Source: Acidaminococcus sp050873445 (GTDB lineage Bacteria > Bacillota > Negativicutes > Acidaminococcales > Acidaminococcaceae). From it: a stretch of DNA of 64,000 nt. The translations under genes were made by a program, and so were the position numbers. The stretch covers positions 1 through 64,000 of the forward strand of contig NZ_JBNMIU010000003.1 of NCBI RefSeq assembly GCF_050873445.1. The letters are read 5' to 3'. Positions within the stretch are counted from its first letter, which is position 1; each line of letters begins with the position of its first letter. The notes beneath the pieces are model-generated. The model made no database searches, was not told the DNA's origin, and saw only the letters and a program-made list of their open reading frames with translations. Below are positions 1 to 10,533 of the stretch, in pieces.

Positions 1-192
1 TTCCTGCTGAGACGGACTCGTGCGATACAGGCAGAAGGTACTTTCGGGGTCATGAAAAATGACCGGGAGTACGACCGGATTGTCCGATGAGGTCTGGATT
101 CAGTGAAAATGGAAGTTTTCCTGGTTTCTATTGGCTTTAACTTATACAAATACCATAAGAAACAGCAAGCACATATGGATATGGCAGCTTAA
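1..192 (+). pseudogene. IS1182-type transposase, C-terminal remnant
   Basis: Frame 1 is open from the window edge to a TAA at 190-192, except for an in-frame TGA at 88-90. The peptide carries RAIQAEGTFGVMKND and, after the stop, GLDSVKMEVFLVSIGFNLYK, which resembles the C-terminal end of IS1182/DDE transposases. Family members usually have an Arg-Arg-Gly-Leu run here, so the stop looks like a CGA-to-TGA change. The 5' part lies outside the window. Family assignment is from recall of the motif. Confidence 0.6.
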
Positions 193-280
193 TTAAAAAA
201 GCTGATTTTTGGGGGAAAGGGGGAAATATGCTCTTTTCTCCTCAAATTTTGTTGAGGGAGCCATAGAGATAAAAAACATA

Positions 281-320
281 GGGGGTGTGAAGGAATGATT
301 TCTCATTTCTTCACACCCCC
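281..320. terminator. Bidirectional hairpin terminator
   Basis: A 12-bp stem of GGGGGTGTGAAG pairs with CTTCACACCCCC around a 16-nt loop, with T-rich sequence following on both strands. It sits just past the stop of the leftward gene at 337. It is the first of a recurring GTGTGAA/TTCACAC stem family in this window. Confidence 0.75.
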
Positions 321-336
321 TTTTTCTTCGCCTGAT

Positions 337-777
337 TCATTCCCAAATCGTCTTCATGATGTCCTTGTAACGGGCATCCAGTTCCTTGCTGATCATCTGG
401 AACAGGGCATACATCATATTGCCATCCACATGCTCGTCGTGGAAGATCACGCAGGTATCCATCATCAGGGATTCTTCCTTATCCAGGTAGAACTTGAAGG
501 ATTTATAAGTGCTGTTCAGGGTATTCAGCAGCTTCAGGAGCGCTGCCTGATTGGTTTCCTTCATGGCTTTGGGAGCCAGCAGCACCCGGATGGTGCCAAA
601 GGCACTGTCGTCCAGCACCACGATCAGCTGCAGAGGCGTACCGTCCACTGTCAGATGGGACCGGAACACCACCGTATGGAGCGGATCTTTTTCGATGGGA
701 TCCACCACAAATGCTTTGGGGTCTTTCTTTTCTACGAATTTCTTGAAGCTTTCTGCTTTCGCATTCAAAACTGCCAT
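337..777 (-). CDS. YbjN-like domain protein
   Basis: The product is a 146-residue acidic cytosolic protein without signal peptide or membrane segment. Its alpha/beta pattern (VVFRSHLTVDGTPLQLIVVLDD, then a late helical stretch YALFQMISKELDARYKDIMK) resembles YbjN / type III chaperone-like folds, a weak inference. The ATG at 777 is chosen because AAGGAGG lies just upstream; an in-frame extension to 903 would run through DnaA boxes and has no ribosome binding site. Function is unknown. It is the last gene of the leftward origin block, separated from gyrA by a DnaA-box cluster. Confidence 0.6.
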   Translation of the reverse strand: MAVLNAKAESFKKFVEKKDPKAFVVDPIEKDPLHTVVFRSHLTVDGTPLQLIVVLDDSAFGTIRVLLAPKAMKETNQAALLKLLNTLNSTYKSFKFYLDKEESLMMDTCVIFHDEHVDGNMMYALFQMISKELDARYKDIMKTIWE

Positions 778-1087
778 TTGCTTTCCTCCTTCAACGGAAT
801 GTTCGCCGCTGCATCTGTTAACAGGATACGGCATCCCGGTTTTTCCGTCAAGTTTTCCACTTATCCACATGCTTATCCACAAAAATAAGGTTGTTATCCA
901 CAATTCCTGTGGATAACTCTGTGGGTAACTCCCATATATTGTGTAAAAGCCTGTTCACTCCACAATATCCAGAATAAGTTATCCACTTGTGCACAGGATA
1001 TCCACAGAAAACGGGGATGTGAAAAAATATTTTTCACATCCCCGTCCCTTGTTAGCTGTAAAAAAGGATTTCACAGCTCCGGTCATA
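778..1087. promoter_or_regulatory. DnaA-box cluster between gyrA and the YbjN-like gene
   Basis: No gene is visible. Perfect DnaA boxes (TTATCCACA or its complement) lie at 861-869, 873-881, 894-902 and 908-916; the last two face each other across 5 nt. Near matches lie at 920-928 and 979-987. The cluster is about 9.5 kb from the nearest dnaA gene. It may titrate DnaA, regulate the downstream gene or be part of a split origin; which one cannot be told from sequence. Confidence 0.8.
1011..1045 (-). terminator. gyrA terminator hairpin
   Basis: An inverted repeat, GGGGATGTGAAAAA with TTTTTCACATCCCC, lies 43 nt beyond the gyrA stop, with a short T-rich tail in the leftward direction. A second, weaker hairpin (AGCTGT...ACAGCT) lies between it and gyrA at about 1055-1080. 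Confidence 0.65.
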
Positions 1088-3583
<2,496 letters not shown>

Positions 3584-3618
3584 GTTCTCACGCTTCCTTC
3601 CTGCGCCTCACGGCGCGG

Positions 3619-4383
3619 TTATTTCAAGAAAAGATCGTAGACCTGTTTGCCGATCAGGACCACAGTCACGATCAGGTACAAGGTGCGGATGTACCCCACC
3701 CCTTTTTTTATGGCAATCTTCGCGCCCAGATGGGCCCCGGCGATTTCCACCAGTCCCATGGGCAGGGCATAGGCCAGATAGACCCGCCCCAGCAGCAGGA
3801 ATGCCACCAGGCCGCCCAGGTTGCTGGCCAGGTTCAGAGCCTTGGTGTTGCCGGCTGCCGTCACGAAGTTATAACCAAAATACAAAAAGCCGAAAATCAG
3901 GAACGAACCTGTCCCTGGTCCGAAGAACCCGTCGTACATGCCCAGGCACCAGGCCATGACGGCGATGCCCACAGCCATGGAACGGGTCATGGTCTCCATG
4001 GTGTTCACCCCGCCCCAGTCCTTTTTGTGATAGGTATACAGGGCCACGCATACCAGGGCGATGACCACGATGTACCGCAGCAGCTGTTCCGGCATCAGGG
4101 ATGCAATGCAGGCCCCGGCCGCACTGCCGAAAAAGGAGAGAGGCATCATCTTCAGGATTTTCCGGTCCACCTTCCCTTCCCGGGCAAAGGTGAAGAAGCT
4201 GGACACCGCCCCAATGGAAGAAGCCAGCTTGTTGGAGCCCAGGGCAAAGGGCGTGGGGATGCCCATAGCCATGAAGGCCGGCAGGGTAATCAGGCCCCCG
4301 CCTCCCACGGCAGCATCGATGAAGGCGCCGATGAAACCGGCCACCAGTAGAAAAATCAGGTCCTGCAAATGAAATTCCAGCAT
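3619..4383 (-). CDS. TSUP (TauE/SafE) family membrane permease
   Basis: The 254-residue protein is hydrophobic with about eight predicted membrane segments. It shows TauE/SafE hallmarks: an N-terminal GAFIDAAVGGGGLITLPA segment, SNKLASSIGA, and a second-half repeat with GFFGPGTGSFL and NTKALNLASNLGG. Family members export or import sulfite, sulfonates or related organic anions; the substrate cannot be read from sequence. The ATG at 4383 is chosen for its GGAAGGAG; an upstream in-frame start would run into thiN. It is probably cotranscribed with thiN, whose stop is 4 nt upstream. Confidence 0.85.
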   Translation of the reverse strand: MLEFHLQDLIFLLVAGFIGAFIDAAVGGGGLITLPAFMAMGIPTPFALGSNKLASSIGAVSSFFTFAREGKVDRKILKMMPLSFFGSAAGACIASLMPEQLLRYIVVIALVCVALYTYHKKDWGGVNTMETMTRSMAVGIAVMAWCLGMYDGFFGPGTGSFLIFGFLYFGYNFVTAAGNTKALNLASNLGGLVAFLLLGRVYLAYALPMGLVEIAGAHLGAKIAIKKGVGYIRTLYLIVTVVLIGKQVYDLFLK

Positions 4384-4387
4384 GGCA

Positions 4388-5092
4388 TTACTCCTTCCAG
4401 GTAAAATACAGTCCGGCAATGCCGGCGTAACCTTCCGCTTCTACAGACGGTTCCGTCTGTTTATTGCTCACCGCATAGGGATTGGCCTGGGTGAGAGGTG
4501 CCTTTTCCAATGGCCAGCGCACCCCGTGGATGCTCACGGTACATTCCGGCGTCAGGGGAAGCAGACTCACTGCCCGTGGCCGTCTGGCGGATGTGAATGT
4601 GGCCCGGGTGCCCGGCAGCAGGTAGCACAGCAGTTCCTGCTCGTCAGCCATGATCACCGTACCGCCCCTTTGGGCATAGGCCAGCAGAGTATACAGGTTG
4701 CCGAACAGATGGTCCGCCCGGCCGCCCCAGATACCCGTAGCTATCACTTTCTGCCCAGGCTCCAGATCCTGGAATACCAGGGACAGATCCGTGTCATCCT
4801 TGTTTACCGGGTAGGTCTTGGCTCTGACTCCCTTGCGCAGGAATTCCTCCCAGGAACCCGGAGCCGCACTGTCCCGGTCCCCGTACAGGAACCGGGGCAG
4901 CACCTCCGCCTTCCTGCAATGATCCGCGCCCCGGTCGGCGGCGATCACTGTACCCAGCTGCCCCACCGTATGGAGCCACTGAGGATCGGGCCGCCGGCCG
5001 CCGGCTACCACGATGAGCGAAGAACCGTCCGACGGCTGTTCCTGCTGCAGCTGCAGCGTTCCCTGAGGAAGCTGGAATTCCACTTTTCCCAT
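4388..5092 (-). CDS. thiN: Thiamine pyrophosphokinase
   Basis: Transfers pyrophosphate from ATP to thiamine to give TPP, the salvage route. The 234-residue protein has the family signatures: AADRGADH for the N-terminal substrate loop, YGDRDSA, the Mg/ATP motif KDDTDLSLVF, and GIWGGRADHLFGNL, followed by a C-terminal beta domain. Start candidates are GTG 5095 and ATG 5092; the ATG has the better distance from AAGGAG, which overlaps the gyrB end. It complements the TPP-controlled thiSFGH operon at 20258-23335. Its position between gyrB and gyrA suggests transcription with replication genes. Confidence 0.88.
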   Translation of the reverse strand: MGKVEFQLPQGTLQLQQEQPSDGSSLIVVAGGRRPDPQWLHTVGQLGTVIAADRGADHCRKAEVLPRFLYGDRDSAAPGSWEEFLRKGVRAKTYPVNKDDTDLSLVFQDLEPGQKVIATGIWGGRADHLFGNLYTLLAYAQRGGTVIMADEQELLCYLLPGTRATFTSARRPRAVSLLPLTPECTVSIHGVRWPLEKAPLTQANPYAVSNKQTEPSVEAEGYAGIAGLYFTWKE

Positions 5093-5103
5093 CACAGCGC
5101 TCC

Positions 5104-7044
5104 TTAAAAGTCCAGGTTGGTCACTTTGCCGGCATTTTCTTCGATGAACTTCCGCCGGGGTTCCACTTTATCCCCCATGAGCACGGAGAATACCTGGTCC
5201 GCATTGGCCGCATCCTCCAGCTGGACCTGGAGCACGGTACGCTTGGCCGGATCCATGGTCGTTTCCCACAGCTGTTCCGGGTTCATTTCGCCCAGCCCTT
5301 TGTACCGCTGTACATAGGGATTGTTCTGGCGCCCCACTTCGTCCAGCTTCCGCTGGAGTTCCTCGTCACTGTAGGCATAGGTATGCTTCTTGCCGGTCCG
5401 GATCAGATACAGGGGCGGCTGGGCGATGAATACGTTGCCGTGCTGGATCAGAGGTCTCATGTACCGGTAGAAGAAAGTCAGCAGCAGGGTCCGGATGTGG
5501 GCACCGTCCACATCGGCATCGGTCATGATGATGATCTTGTCATAGCGTGCCTTGGCAATATCGAATTCATCGCCGATACCGCAGCCGAAAGCCGTAATCA
5601 TGGCCCGGATTTCCTGGCTGTTCAGCATCTTGTCCAGACGGGCCTTTTCCACGTTCAGGATCTTGCCCCGCAACGGCAGGATGGCCTGGAAATTCCGGTC
5701 ACGTCCCTGCTTGGCACTGCCCCCTGCGGAATCCCCTTCCACCAGGTAGATTTCTGTTTCGGAGGCGTTTTTGCTGGAGCAGTCAGCCAGCTTGCCGGGC
5801 AGGCTGCTCACTTCCAAAGCAGATTTCCGGCGAGTCAGGTCCCTTGCTTTTCTGGCAGCAGACCGAGCCCGGCTGGCCATGATGGCCTTTTCCACGATTT
5901 TCTTGGCTACGGGCGCATTTTCCTCGAAGTATTCGGTGAGAGCGCCGGTGACCATGTTGTCCACGATACCCCGGACTTCGCTGTTGCCCAGTTTCGTCTT
6001 GGTCTGGCCCTCGAACTGGGGTTCCCGTACCTTCAGGCTCATGACGCAGGTCAGGCCTTCCCGCACATCGTCCCCGGACAGATTGGCCTCGTTGTCTTTC
6101 AGCATGCCGCTCTTCCGGGCGTAGTCATTGATGCACCGGGTCAGGGCCTGTTTCAGGCCGGCCAGATGGGTGCCCCCTTCTTCCGTATTGATGTTGTTCA
6201 CGAAGGTATAGATGTTTTCCGTGTAGGCGTCCGTGTACTGCATGGCCACTTCCACAATGGTGTCCTGCCGTTCCCCTTCCACGTAGATGGGTTTCTCATG
6301 GAGGGGTTCCTTGCCCTGGTTCACGAATTCCACGAAGGAAATGATGCCTCCTTCGTAATGGAAAGTCTCATCCTGGCTGCTCCGTTCATCGGTGAGCTGG
6401 ATTTTTACACCCTTGTTCAGGAAAGCCAGTTCCCGGATCCGGTGCTTCAGCGTGTCATAGCTGTACACAGTTTCTGTGAAAATAGTATCGTCCGGCCAGA
6501 AAGTGACGCTGGTGCCGGTCTCATTTTCCGGACATTTCCCCTTCACGTACAAAGGACGGGTGGTCTTCCCTTTGGCGAATTCAATGCCATAGACCTTCCC
6601 GTTCTTCCTGACTTCCACCACCATTTTCTTGCTCAGGGCGTTCACGCAGGAAACGCCCACGCCGTGCAGACCGCCGGAAACCTTGTAGCCCCCGTCGCCG
6701 AATTTGCCGCCGGCATGAAGAACGGTCATAACTACTTCAATGGCCGGTTTCCCTGTCTTGTGCATTTCCACAGGGATACCGCGGCCGTTATCGGTAACGG
6801 TGATGCTGTTGTCCTCATGAATGGTTACATGGATATGGTCGCAGTAGCCGGCCAGGGCTTCATCAATACTGTTATCGATGACTTCATACACCAGATGGTG
6901 CAGACCCCGGGCGCTGATGCTGCCGATATACATACTGGGACGTTTCCGCACGGCTTCCAGGCCTTCCAGGACCTGGATCTGATCCGCCCCGTACTCCCCG
7001 TGGACGGCAATCTCCTCTTCAATTGTCTGTTTCTTCTTTGCCAT
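5104..7044 (-). CDS. gyrB: DNA gyrase subunit B
   Basis: This 646-residue ATPase subunit of gyrase drives DNA strand passage. The GHKL ATPase domain shows VYEVIDNSIDEALAGYCD and DNGRGIPVEMH, followed by GGKFGDGGYKVSGGLHGVG. The TOPRIM domain has YLVEGDSAGGSAKQGRDR, PLRGKILNVEKA and the metal-binding DADVDGAHIRTLLL. The C-terminal QRYKGLGEMNPEQLWETTMD is also intact. Length is typical of short Gram-positive-type GyrB. The ATG start has AGGTTTG upstream, 15 nt from the remB stop, so it belongs to the recF-dciA-remB-gyrB transcript. Confidence 0.97.
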   Translation of the reverse strand: MAKKKQTIEEEIAVHGEYGADQIQVLEGLEAVRKRPSMYIGSISARGLHHLVYEVIDNSIDEALAGYCDHIHVTIHEDNSITVTDNGRGIPVEMHKTGKPAIEVVMTVLHAGGKFGDGGYKVSGGLHGVGVSCVNALSKKMVVEVRKNGKVYGIEFAKGKTTRPLYVKGKCPENETGTSVTFWPDDTIFTETVYSYDTLKHRIRELAFLNKGVKIQLTDERSSQDETFHYEGGIISFVEFVNQGKEPLHEKPIYVEGERQDTIVEVAMQYTDAYTENIYTFVNNINTEEGGTHLAGLKQALTRCINDYARKSGMLKDNEANLSGDDVREGLTCVMSLKVREPQFEGQTKTKLGNSEVRGIVDNMVTGALTEYFEENAPVAKKIVEKAIMASRARSAARKARDLTRRKSALEVSSLPGKLADCSSKNASETEIYLVEGDSAGGSAKQGRDRNFQAILPLRGKILNVEKARLDKMLNSQEIRAMITAFGCGIGDEFDIAKARYDKIIIMTDADVDGAHIRTLLLTFFYRYMRPLIQHGNVFIAQPPLYLIRTGKKHTYAYSDEELQRKLDEVGRQNNPYVQRYKGLGEMNPEQLWETTMDPAKRTVLQVQLEDAANADQVFSVLMGDKVEPRRKFIEENAGKVTNLDF

Positions 7045-7059
7045 ACAAACCTCCCGAAG

Positions 7060-7287
7060 CTATCGTCTTTGCAGGGTCTTGCTGGAGATCCCTGACAGAA
7101 TGATCTTATCCCGGGTCACCACACAGCTGGAAGGCGGAAAATTCTCGGTCAGGTCGACCACATTCCCCTGTTCCAGTTTGGGTCTCAGGAAAAAACGGTA
7201 GATATTCGTCCGCTTGTTCCGGATATCGAAGATCCCGATGATCTCGTCACAGCGGACCACATAATTATTTCCTACGTGCAGGTACAT
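7060..7287 (-). CDS. remB: RemB-like small regulator (DUF370)
   Basis: A 75-residue protein beginning MYLHVGNNYVVRCDEIIGIFDI, typical of the RemA/RemB (YlzA/YaaB, DUF370) family. In Bacillus subtilis yaaB/remB lies between recF and gyrB, and the position is the same here. RemA proteins are DNA-binding regulators of matrix and osmoprotection genes; the role of the RemB type is less clear. The start overlaps the end of the preceding dciA-like gene by 23 nt, implying translational coupling. Confidence 0.85.
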   Translation of the reverse strand: MYLHVGNNYVVRCDEIIGIFDIRNKRTNIYRFFLRPKLEQGNVVDLTENFPPSSCVVTRDKIILSGISSKTLQRR

Positions 7288-7996
7288 AATAACGGCTCCT
7301 CCCGGCCCTTTCCAGGGTGCGTTCCACCAGCTCCGCCGTCAGTTTTTCCGGCGGCATACCGGTATTCACCATCACCGCAAAGGCGATTTCCTGATCCGTT
7401 GCCTGTGGATCCAGGGCCCGATCCAGAGCCCATTCTTCCAGTCTGGCCTTCACGTCAGTAAAAGTTATTTTATCACAATCCACCAGTTTCCGGCAATCTT
7501 CGTAGGAAAGCCAGGGCCGCTGGTCCAGTTCTCTCCGGATGGACCGGCGGGTTTCTTCCACCTGTTTCTTCCGGCAGGTGAAGCAGATTTTCTCGTCCCC
7601 GATCAGGGGTACGCCGCAGCAGGGGCACCGCCGCTCACTGTCCCGCCGGGGCATGAAGGGCTTCTGCTCCAAATCGGGACGGGGCAGATCTTCGATGATG
7701 CCATGATAGAACTTGATCTGTTTCACGATCCGTCTGTGGCCCTTCAGTTCCGGTGCAAGTTCCCGGTTGAGGGTACCCAGCAGCTTCCCCTGGAGCATAT
7801 GGAGCTGGCTGGACCACATGGGATTGTCCGTATGCACATACAGCACCCCTTCCTCCAGCCGGTAGGGCTGGGAATGGCTGGCCGCCGTATGGCCGAGATA
7901 GTCGGCCCAGTGCACCCTCAGCACATGGAGCAGGAATTCCCTCCGGGCCCGAGGTGTCTTCAGCACCTGCAGCACCAGCAGTTCCGCGTCTTTCAT
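7265..7996 (-). CDS. dciA: DUF721 / DciA-like protein with zinc ribbon
   Basis: The first ~110 of 243 residues match the DUF721 pattern (VLRVHWADYLGHTAASHSQP, then LYVHTDNPMWSSQLHMLQ). DUF721 includes DciA, which helps load the replicative helicase DnaB in bacteria without DnaC or DnaI. After this comes a compact Cys4 zinc ribbon, CPCCG...CFTC, at about residues 129-145, then a helical C-terminus. The start overlaps the recF stop as ATGA, with GGAGG 7 nt upstream. A gene of this family after recF is common in Firmicutes and actinobacteria. Helicase loading is inferred from family membership. Confidence 0.78.
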   Translation of the reverse strand: MKDAELLVLQVLKTPRARREFLLHVLRVHWADYLGHTAASHSQPYRLEEGVLYVHTDNPMWSSQLHMLQGKLLGTLNRELAPELKGHRRIVKQIKFYHGIIEDLPRPDLEQKPFMPRRDSERRCPCCGVPLIGDEKICFTCRKKQVEETRRSIRRELDQRPWLSYEDCRKLVDCDKITFTDVKARLEEWALDRALDPQATDQEIAFAVMVNTGMPPEKLTAELVERTLERAGRSRYYVPARRK

Positions 7997-9129
7997 ACTT
8001 TCGCCTCCAGTTGGCCTTCCCGTACCTGCCAGGCGGCCACATCACCGCTGACCGTCGCCAGCTGCCGGTCGTTCACTGTCAAAAAAGTCTGGACCGTACC
8101 GTTGATGAAGCCCAGCAGTTTTTCCCGCCGGTGCGCATCCAGTTCACTGAGCACATCGTCCAGCAGCAGTACCGGATATTCTTCCCGCACAGAACGGATG
8201 AACTCCAGTTCGGACAGTTTCAGGGCCAAAGCCGCCGTCCGCTGCTGCCCCTGGGATCCGTATGCCTTCAGAGAACGTCCTTCGTGGACGATTTCCAGAT
8301 CATCCCGATGAGGTCCGATGCTGGTATATCCTCGCAGGTAGTCCAACCGGTGCCGTGCTTTCAGTTGTTCCTGGTAGAAGGACATCCATGCCTCCCTGCC
8401 AGGGTTATTTTCCAGGGGTGTCTCACCCCCGTTTTGTTTCTGTACATAGGACAGCTGCAGAGCTCCATGGGTCCCGGTGATTCCGTCATAGACCTTCCGG
8501 GCTGCCTCCCGAATGCCGGAAAGGGCCTGGAGCCGGGAATCCACAATGCCCGCGGCCAGCTGGGAAAGAGCCACATCCCACACAGAAAGCTGGGCCTCTT
8601 CCAGCTGTTCGCGATCCCGGCACTGTTTCAAAAACTTGTTCCGCTGCTGCAGTACCCGGTTGTATTTGGCCAGCAGGTCATAATACAGGGGGCTGGTCTG
8701 GGCGATTTCCATATTCAGGAACTTCCTGCGCAGAGCCGGATCCCCCTTTACCAGCTGCAGATCATCCGGAGTGAAAAGTACCAGGTTCACCAGCCCGTAC
8801 TGCTCCCTGGGGCTCACCGCCGTCCCGTTCAGCAGGTTCTCTTTCTTCAGCCGGCCCCGCTCCCGGTGCCGTTTCACCAGGAGCCGGTTCTCACCGTACC
8901 GGTCCCGGTAATCCAGCTGGGCCGCCCAGGATTCTGCTCCAAACTGGGGAAGCTCATCCTCGTGGCGGGTGCGGAAAGAAAAGCCCCGGGCAGCCACATA
9001 GATTCCCTCCAGGAGATTGGTCTTCCCCTGGGCATTGTCCCCATAAAAAATGGTTATATTGTGCTGGAGTGGTACTTCCAGCTGCTCATAATTCCGGAAA
9101 TGCAGCAGCCGGAGTTTTTCCAGGCGCAT
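7993..9129 (-). CDS. recF: DNA replication and repair protein RecF
   Basis: A 378-residue SMC-like ABC ATPase that with RecO and RecR loads RecA at gaps. Walker A is GDNAQGKTNLLEGI near residue 30, preceded by LRLLHFRNYEQLEV. The ABC signature region is KAYGSQGQQRTAALALKLSE and Walker B is YPVLLLDDVLSELD. Length is typical. The start is the ATG of a TAATG junction with dnaN (1-nt overlap), so translation is coupled. Confidence 0.96.
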   Translation of the reverse strand: MRLEKLRLLHFRNYEQLEVPLQHNITIFYGDNAQGKTNLLEGIYVAARGFSFRTRHEDELPQFGAESWAAQLDYRDRYGENRLLVKRHRERGRLKKENLLNGTAVSPREQYGLVNLVLFTPDDLQLVKGDPALRRKFLNMEIAQTSPLYYDLLAKYNRVLQQRNKFLKQCRDREQLEEAQLSVWDVALSQLAAGIVDSRLQALSGIREAARKVYDGITGTHGALQLSYVQKQNGGETPLENNPGREAWMSFYQEQLKARHRLDYLRGYTSIGPHRDDLEIVHEGRSLKAYGSQGQQRTAALALKLSELEFIRSVREEYPVLLLDDVLSELDAHRREKLLGFINGTVQTFLTVNDRQLATVSGDVAAWQVREGQLEAKV

Positions 9130-10256
9130 TAGAAGATGACCCGCACCGGCGTCAGGATATAGGTATAGCTGGTATCCCCTTCCGGAAGGAGCCGGGCCGG
9201 AGCCAGAGACTGGTTCGTTTCCATGCTCACCGTGTCACTGCCGCAGTTCTTGAAAAAGTCCATCATATAGCGGGAATTGAAGGCGATATTCAGAGGCAGT
9301 TTGTCGCCCACTGTCTGGCAGGCAATGATTTCCTTGCCCTGTCCCATATCGCTGACGGCAGAACTCAGGGTAATGCCATCGGCATCGATGGCCAGCCGCA
9401 CGATGTTGTAATCGGACTGAGAGAACAGGGCCACCCGCTGGATGGCCTTTTCCATATCCTTCCGGTTGAATACAGTCCGGTTGCTGAAAGATGGCGGAAT
9501 GGGTCTCTTGTAATCAGGGAATTTTCCTTCAATCAAGCTGGAAATAATGGTTAAATCCCCTACTTTGGCCATGATTTGTCTCCCCTGCAGGGCCAGGGTC
9601 ACAGGTTCCGGCAGTTCTCCGTTCAGGTTGCTGCCGATTTCCTTCAGCAGACGGGCCGGGATCAGCATGGAAAATTCGCTGTCGTCTCCATTTTCCAGTT
9701 CCGCTTCCTTGATGGCCAGACGATGGGTATTGGTACCTACGGCAGTCAGGCATTTTCCCCTTTTTTCCATGTAAACCCCGGTATACAAGGGCCGGCTCAT
9801 ATCTGTCGCACAGGCATACACCGTGGTGTCGATCAAATTGCCGATTACATCCTCCGGCAGTTCCAGGACCCGTTCACTGGCAAAAGCCGGAATGGCCGGA
9901 TATTCTTCCGGATTCATCAAAGGGATGTGATACTGGCCTCTGGCCTTGGCGGCCGTCAAAGTCATTTCTTTTTCGCCATCCAGCTGCTGGATGGTCAGCA
10001 CTTCATCTGCATCAAATTTGGCCAGAAGATCTCCGATGGCTTTGGCAGGAATCAGGATGTCTCCATTTTCCATGCCATTGACTTCCAGTTTCATGTTCAT
10101 GCTGTAGGTATTATCCATGGCAATCAAATGGAGCTCATTGCCCTTCAGCGTGGTATGGATCCCTGAAAAGATTGGCGCATTGTTGCTTGCTGAAATGGCT
10201 CTTTTTACGATATTGACGCTTTGGGCCAACATTTTGCTTTCACAAGAAAACTGCAT
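9129..10256 (-). CDS. dnaN: DNA polymerase III beta sliding clamp
   Basis: This 375-residue protein forms the dimeric ring that tethers DNA polymerase to the template. It has the three-fold repeated clamp architecture, with recognisable MQFSCESKMLAQSVNIVKRA at the start, YPAIPAF and VGTNTHRLAIKE in the middle domain, and the C-terminal YILTPVRVIF that forms the partner-peptide pocket. The ATG is preceded by AAGGAGG. It lies downstream of the full-length dnaA across a box-rich gap, the usual dnaA-dnaN order. Confidence 0.97.
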   Translation of the reverse strand: MQFSCESKMLAQSVNIVKRAISASNNAPIFSGIHTTLKGNELHLIAMDNTYSMNMKLEVNGMENGDILIPAKAIGDLLAKFDADEVLTIQQLDGEKEMTLTAAKARGQYHIPLMNPEEYPAIPAFASERVLELPEDVIGNLIDTTVYACATDMSRPLYTGVYMEKRGKCLTAVGTNTHRLAIKEAELENGDDSEFSMLIPARLLKEIGSNLNGELPEPVTLALQGRQIMAKVGDLTIISSLIEGKFPDYKRPIPPSFSNRTVFNRKDMEKAIQRVALFSQSDYNIVRLAIDADGITLSSAVSDMGQGKEIIACQTVGDKLPLNIAFNSRYMMDFFKNCGSDTVSMETNQSLAPARLLPEGDTSYTYILTPVRVIF

Positions 10257-10533
10257 GGGAGTACCTCCTTATTTTCTAAATCGATAAATTTATTAAAATC
10301 CGTAGTCTTCGTAGTAGGCCCTGTGGGTATGTGGAAAAGTACCGGGATCCTTGAAGGATGCCCTTTGACGGGAGTGGATAACCTTGAGGATAAGTTCCTT
10401 TTGGTTATCCACATATCCACTTTTTCAGGGACTTTTTCGGTTATCCACAAAATTACCAACAAGTTATTCACAAGATTATCCACAACTTGTGGATAACTTA
10501 TCAGATATCTGTGGAAGTCAGGACCAGAATGAA
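10257..10533. promoter_or_regulatory. oriC-type DnaA-box region 1 (dnaA-dnaN gap)
   Basis: Four perfect DnaA boxes lie at 10405-10413, 10441-10449, 10476-10484 and 10488-10496; the last two are head-to-head with 3 nt between. Near matches lie at 10373-10381 and 10464-10472. A strongly AT-rich stretch at 10271-10300, next to dnaN, could be an unwinding element. The dnaA-dnaN gap is the classic oriC site in Firmicutes. No gene is visible. Confidence 0.8.
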
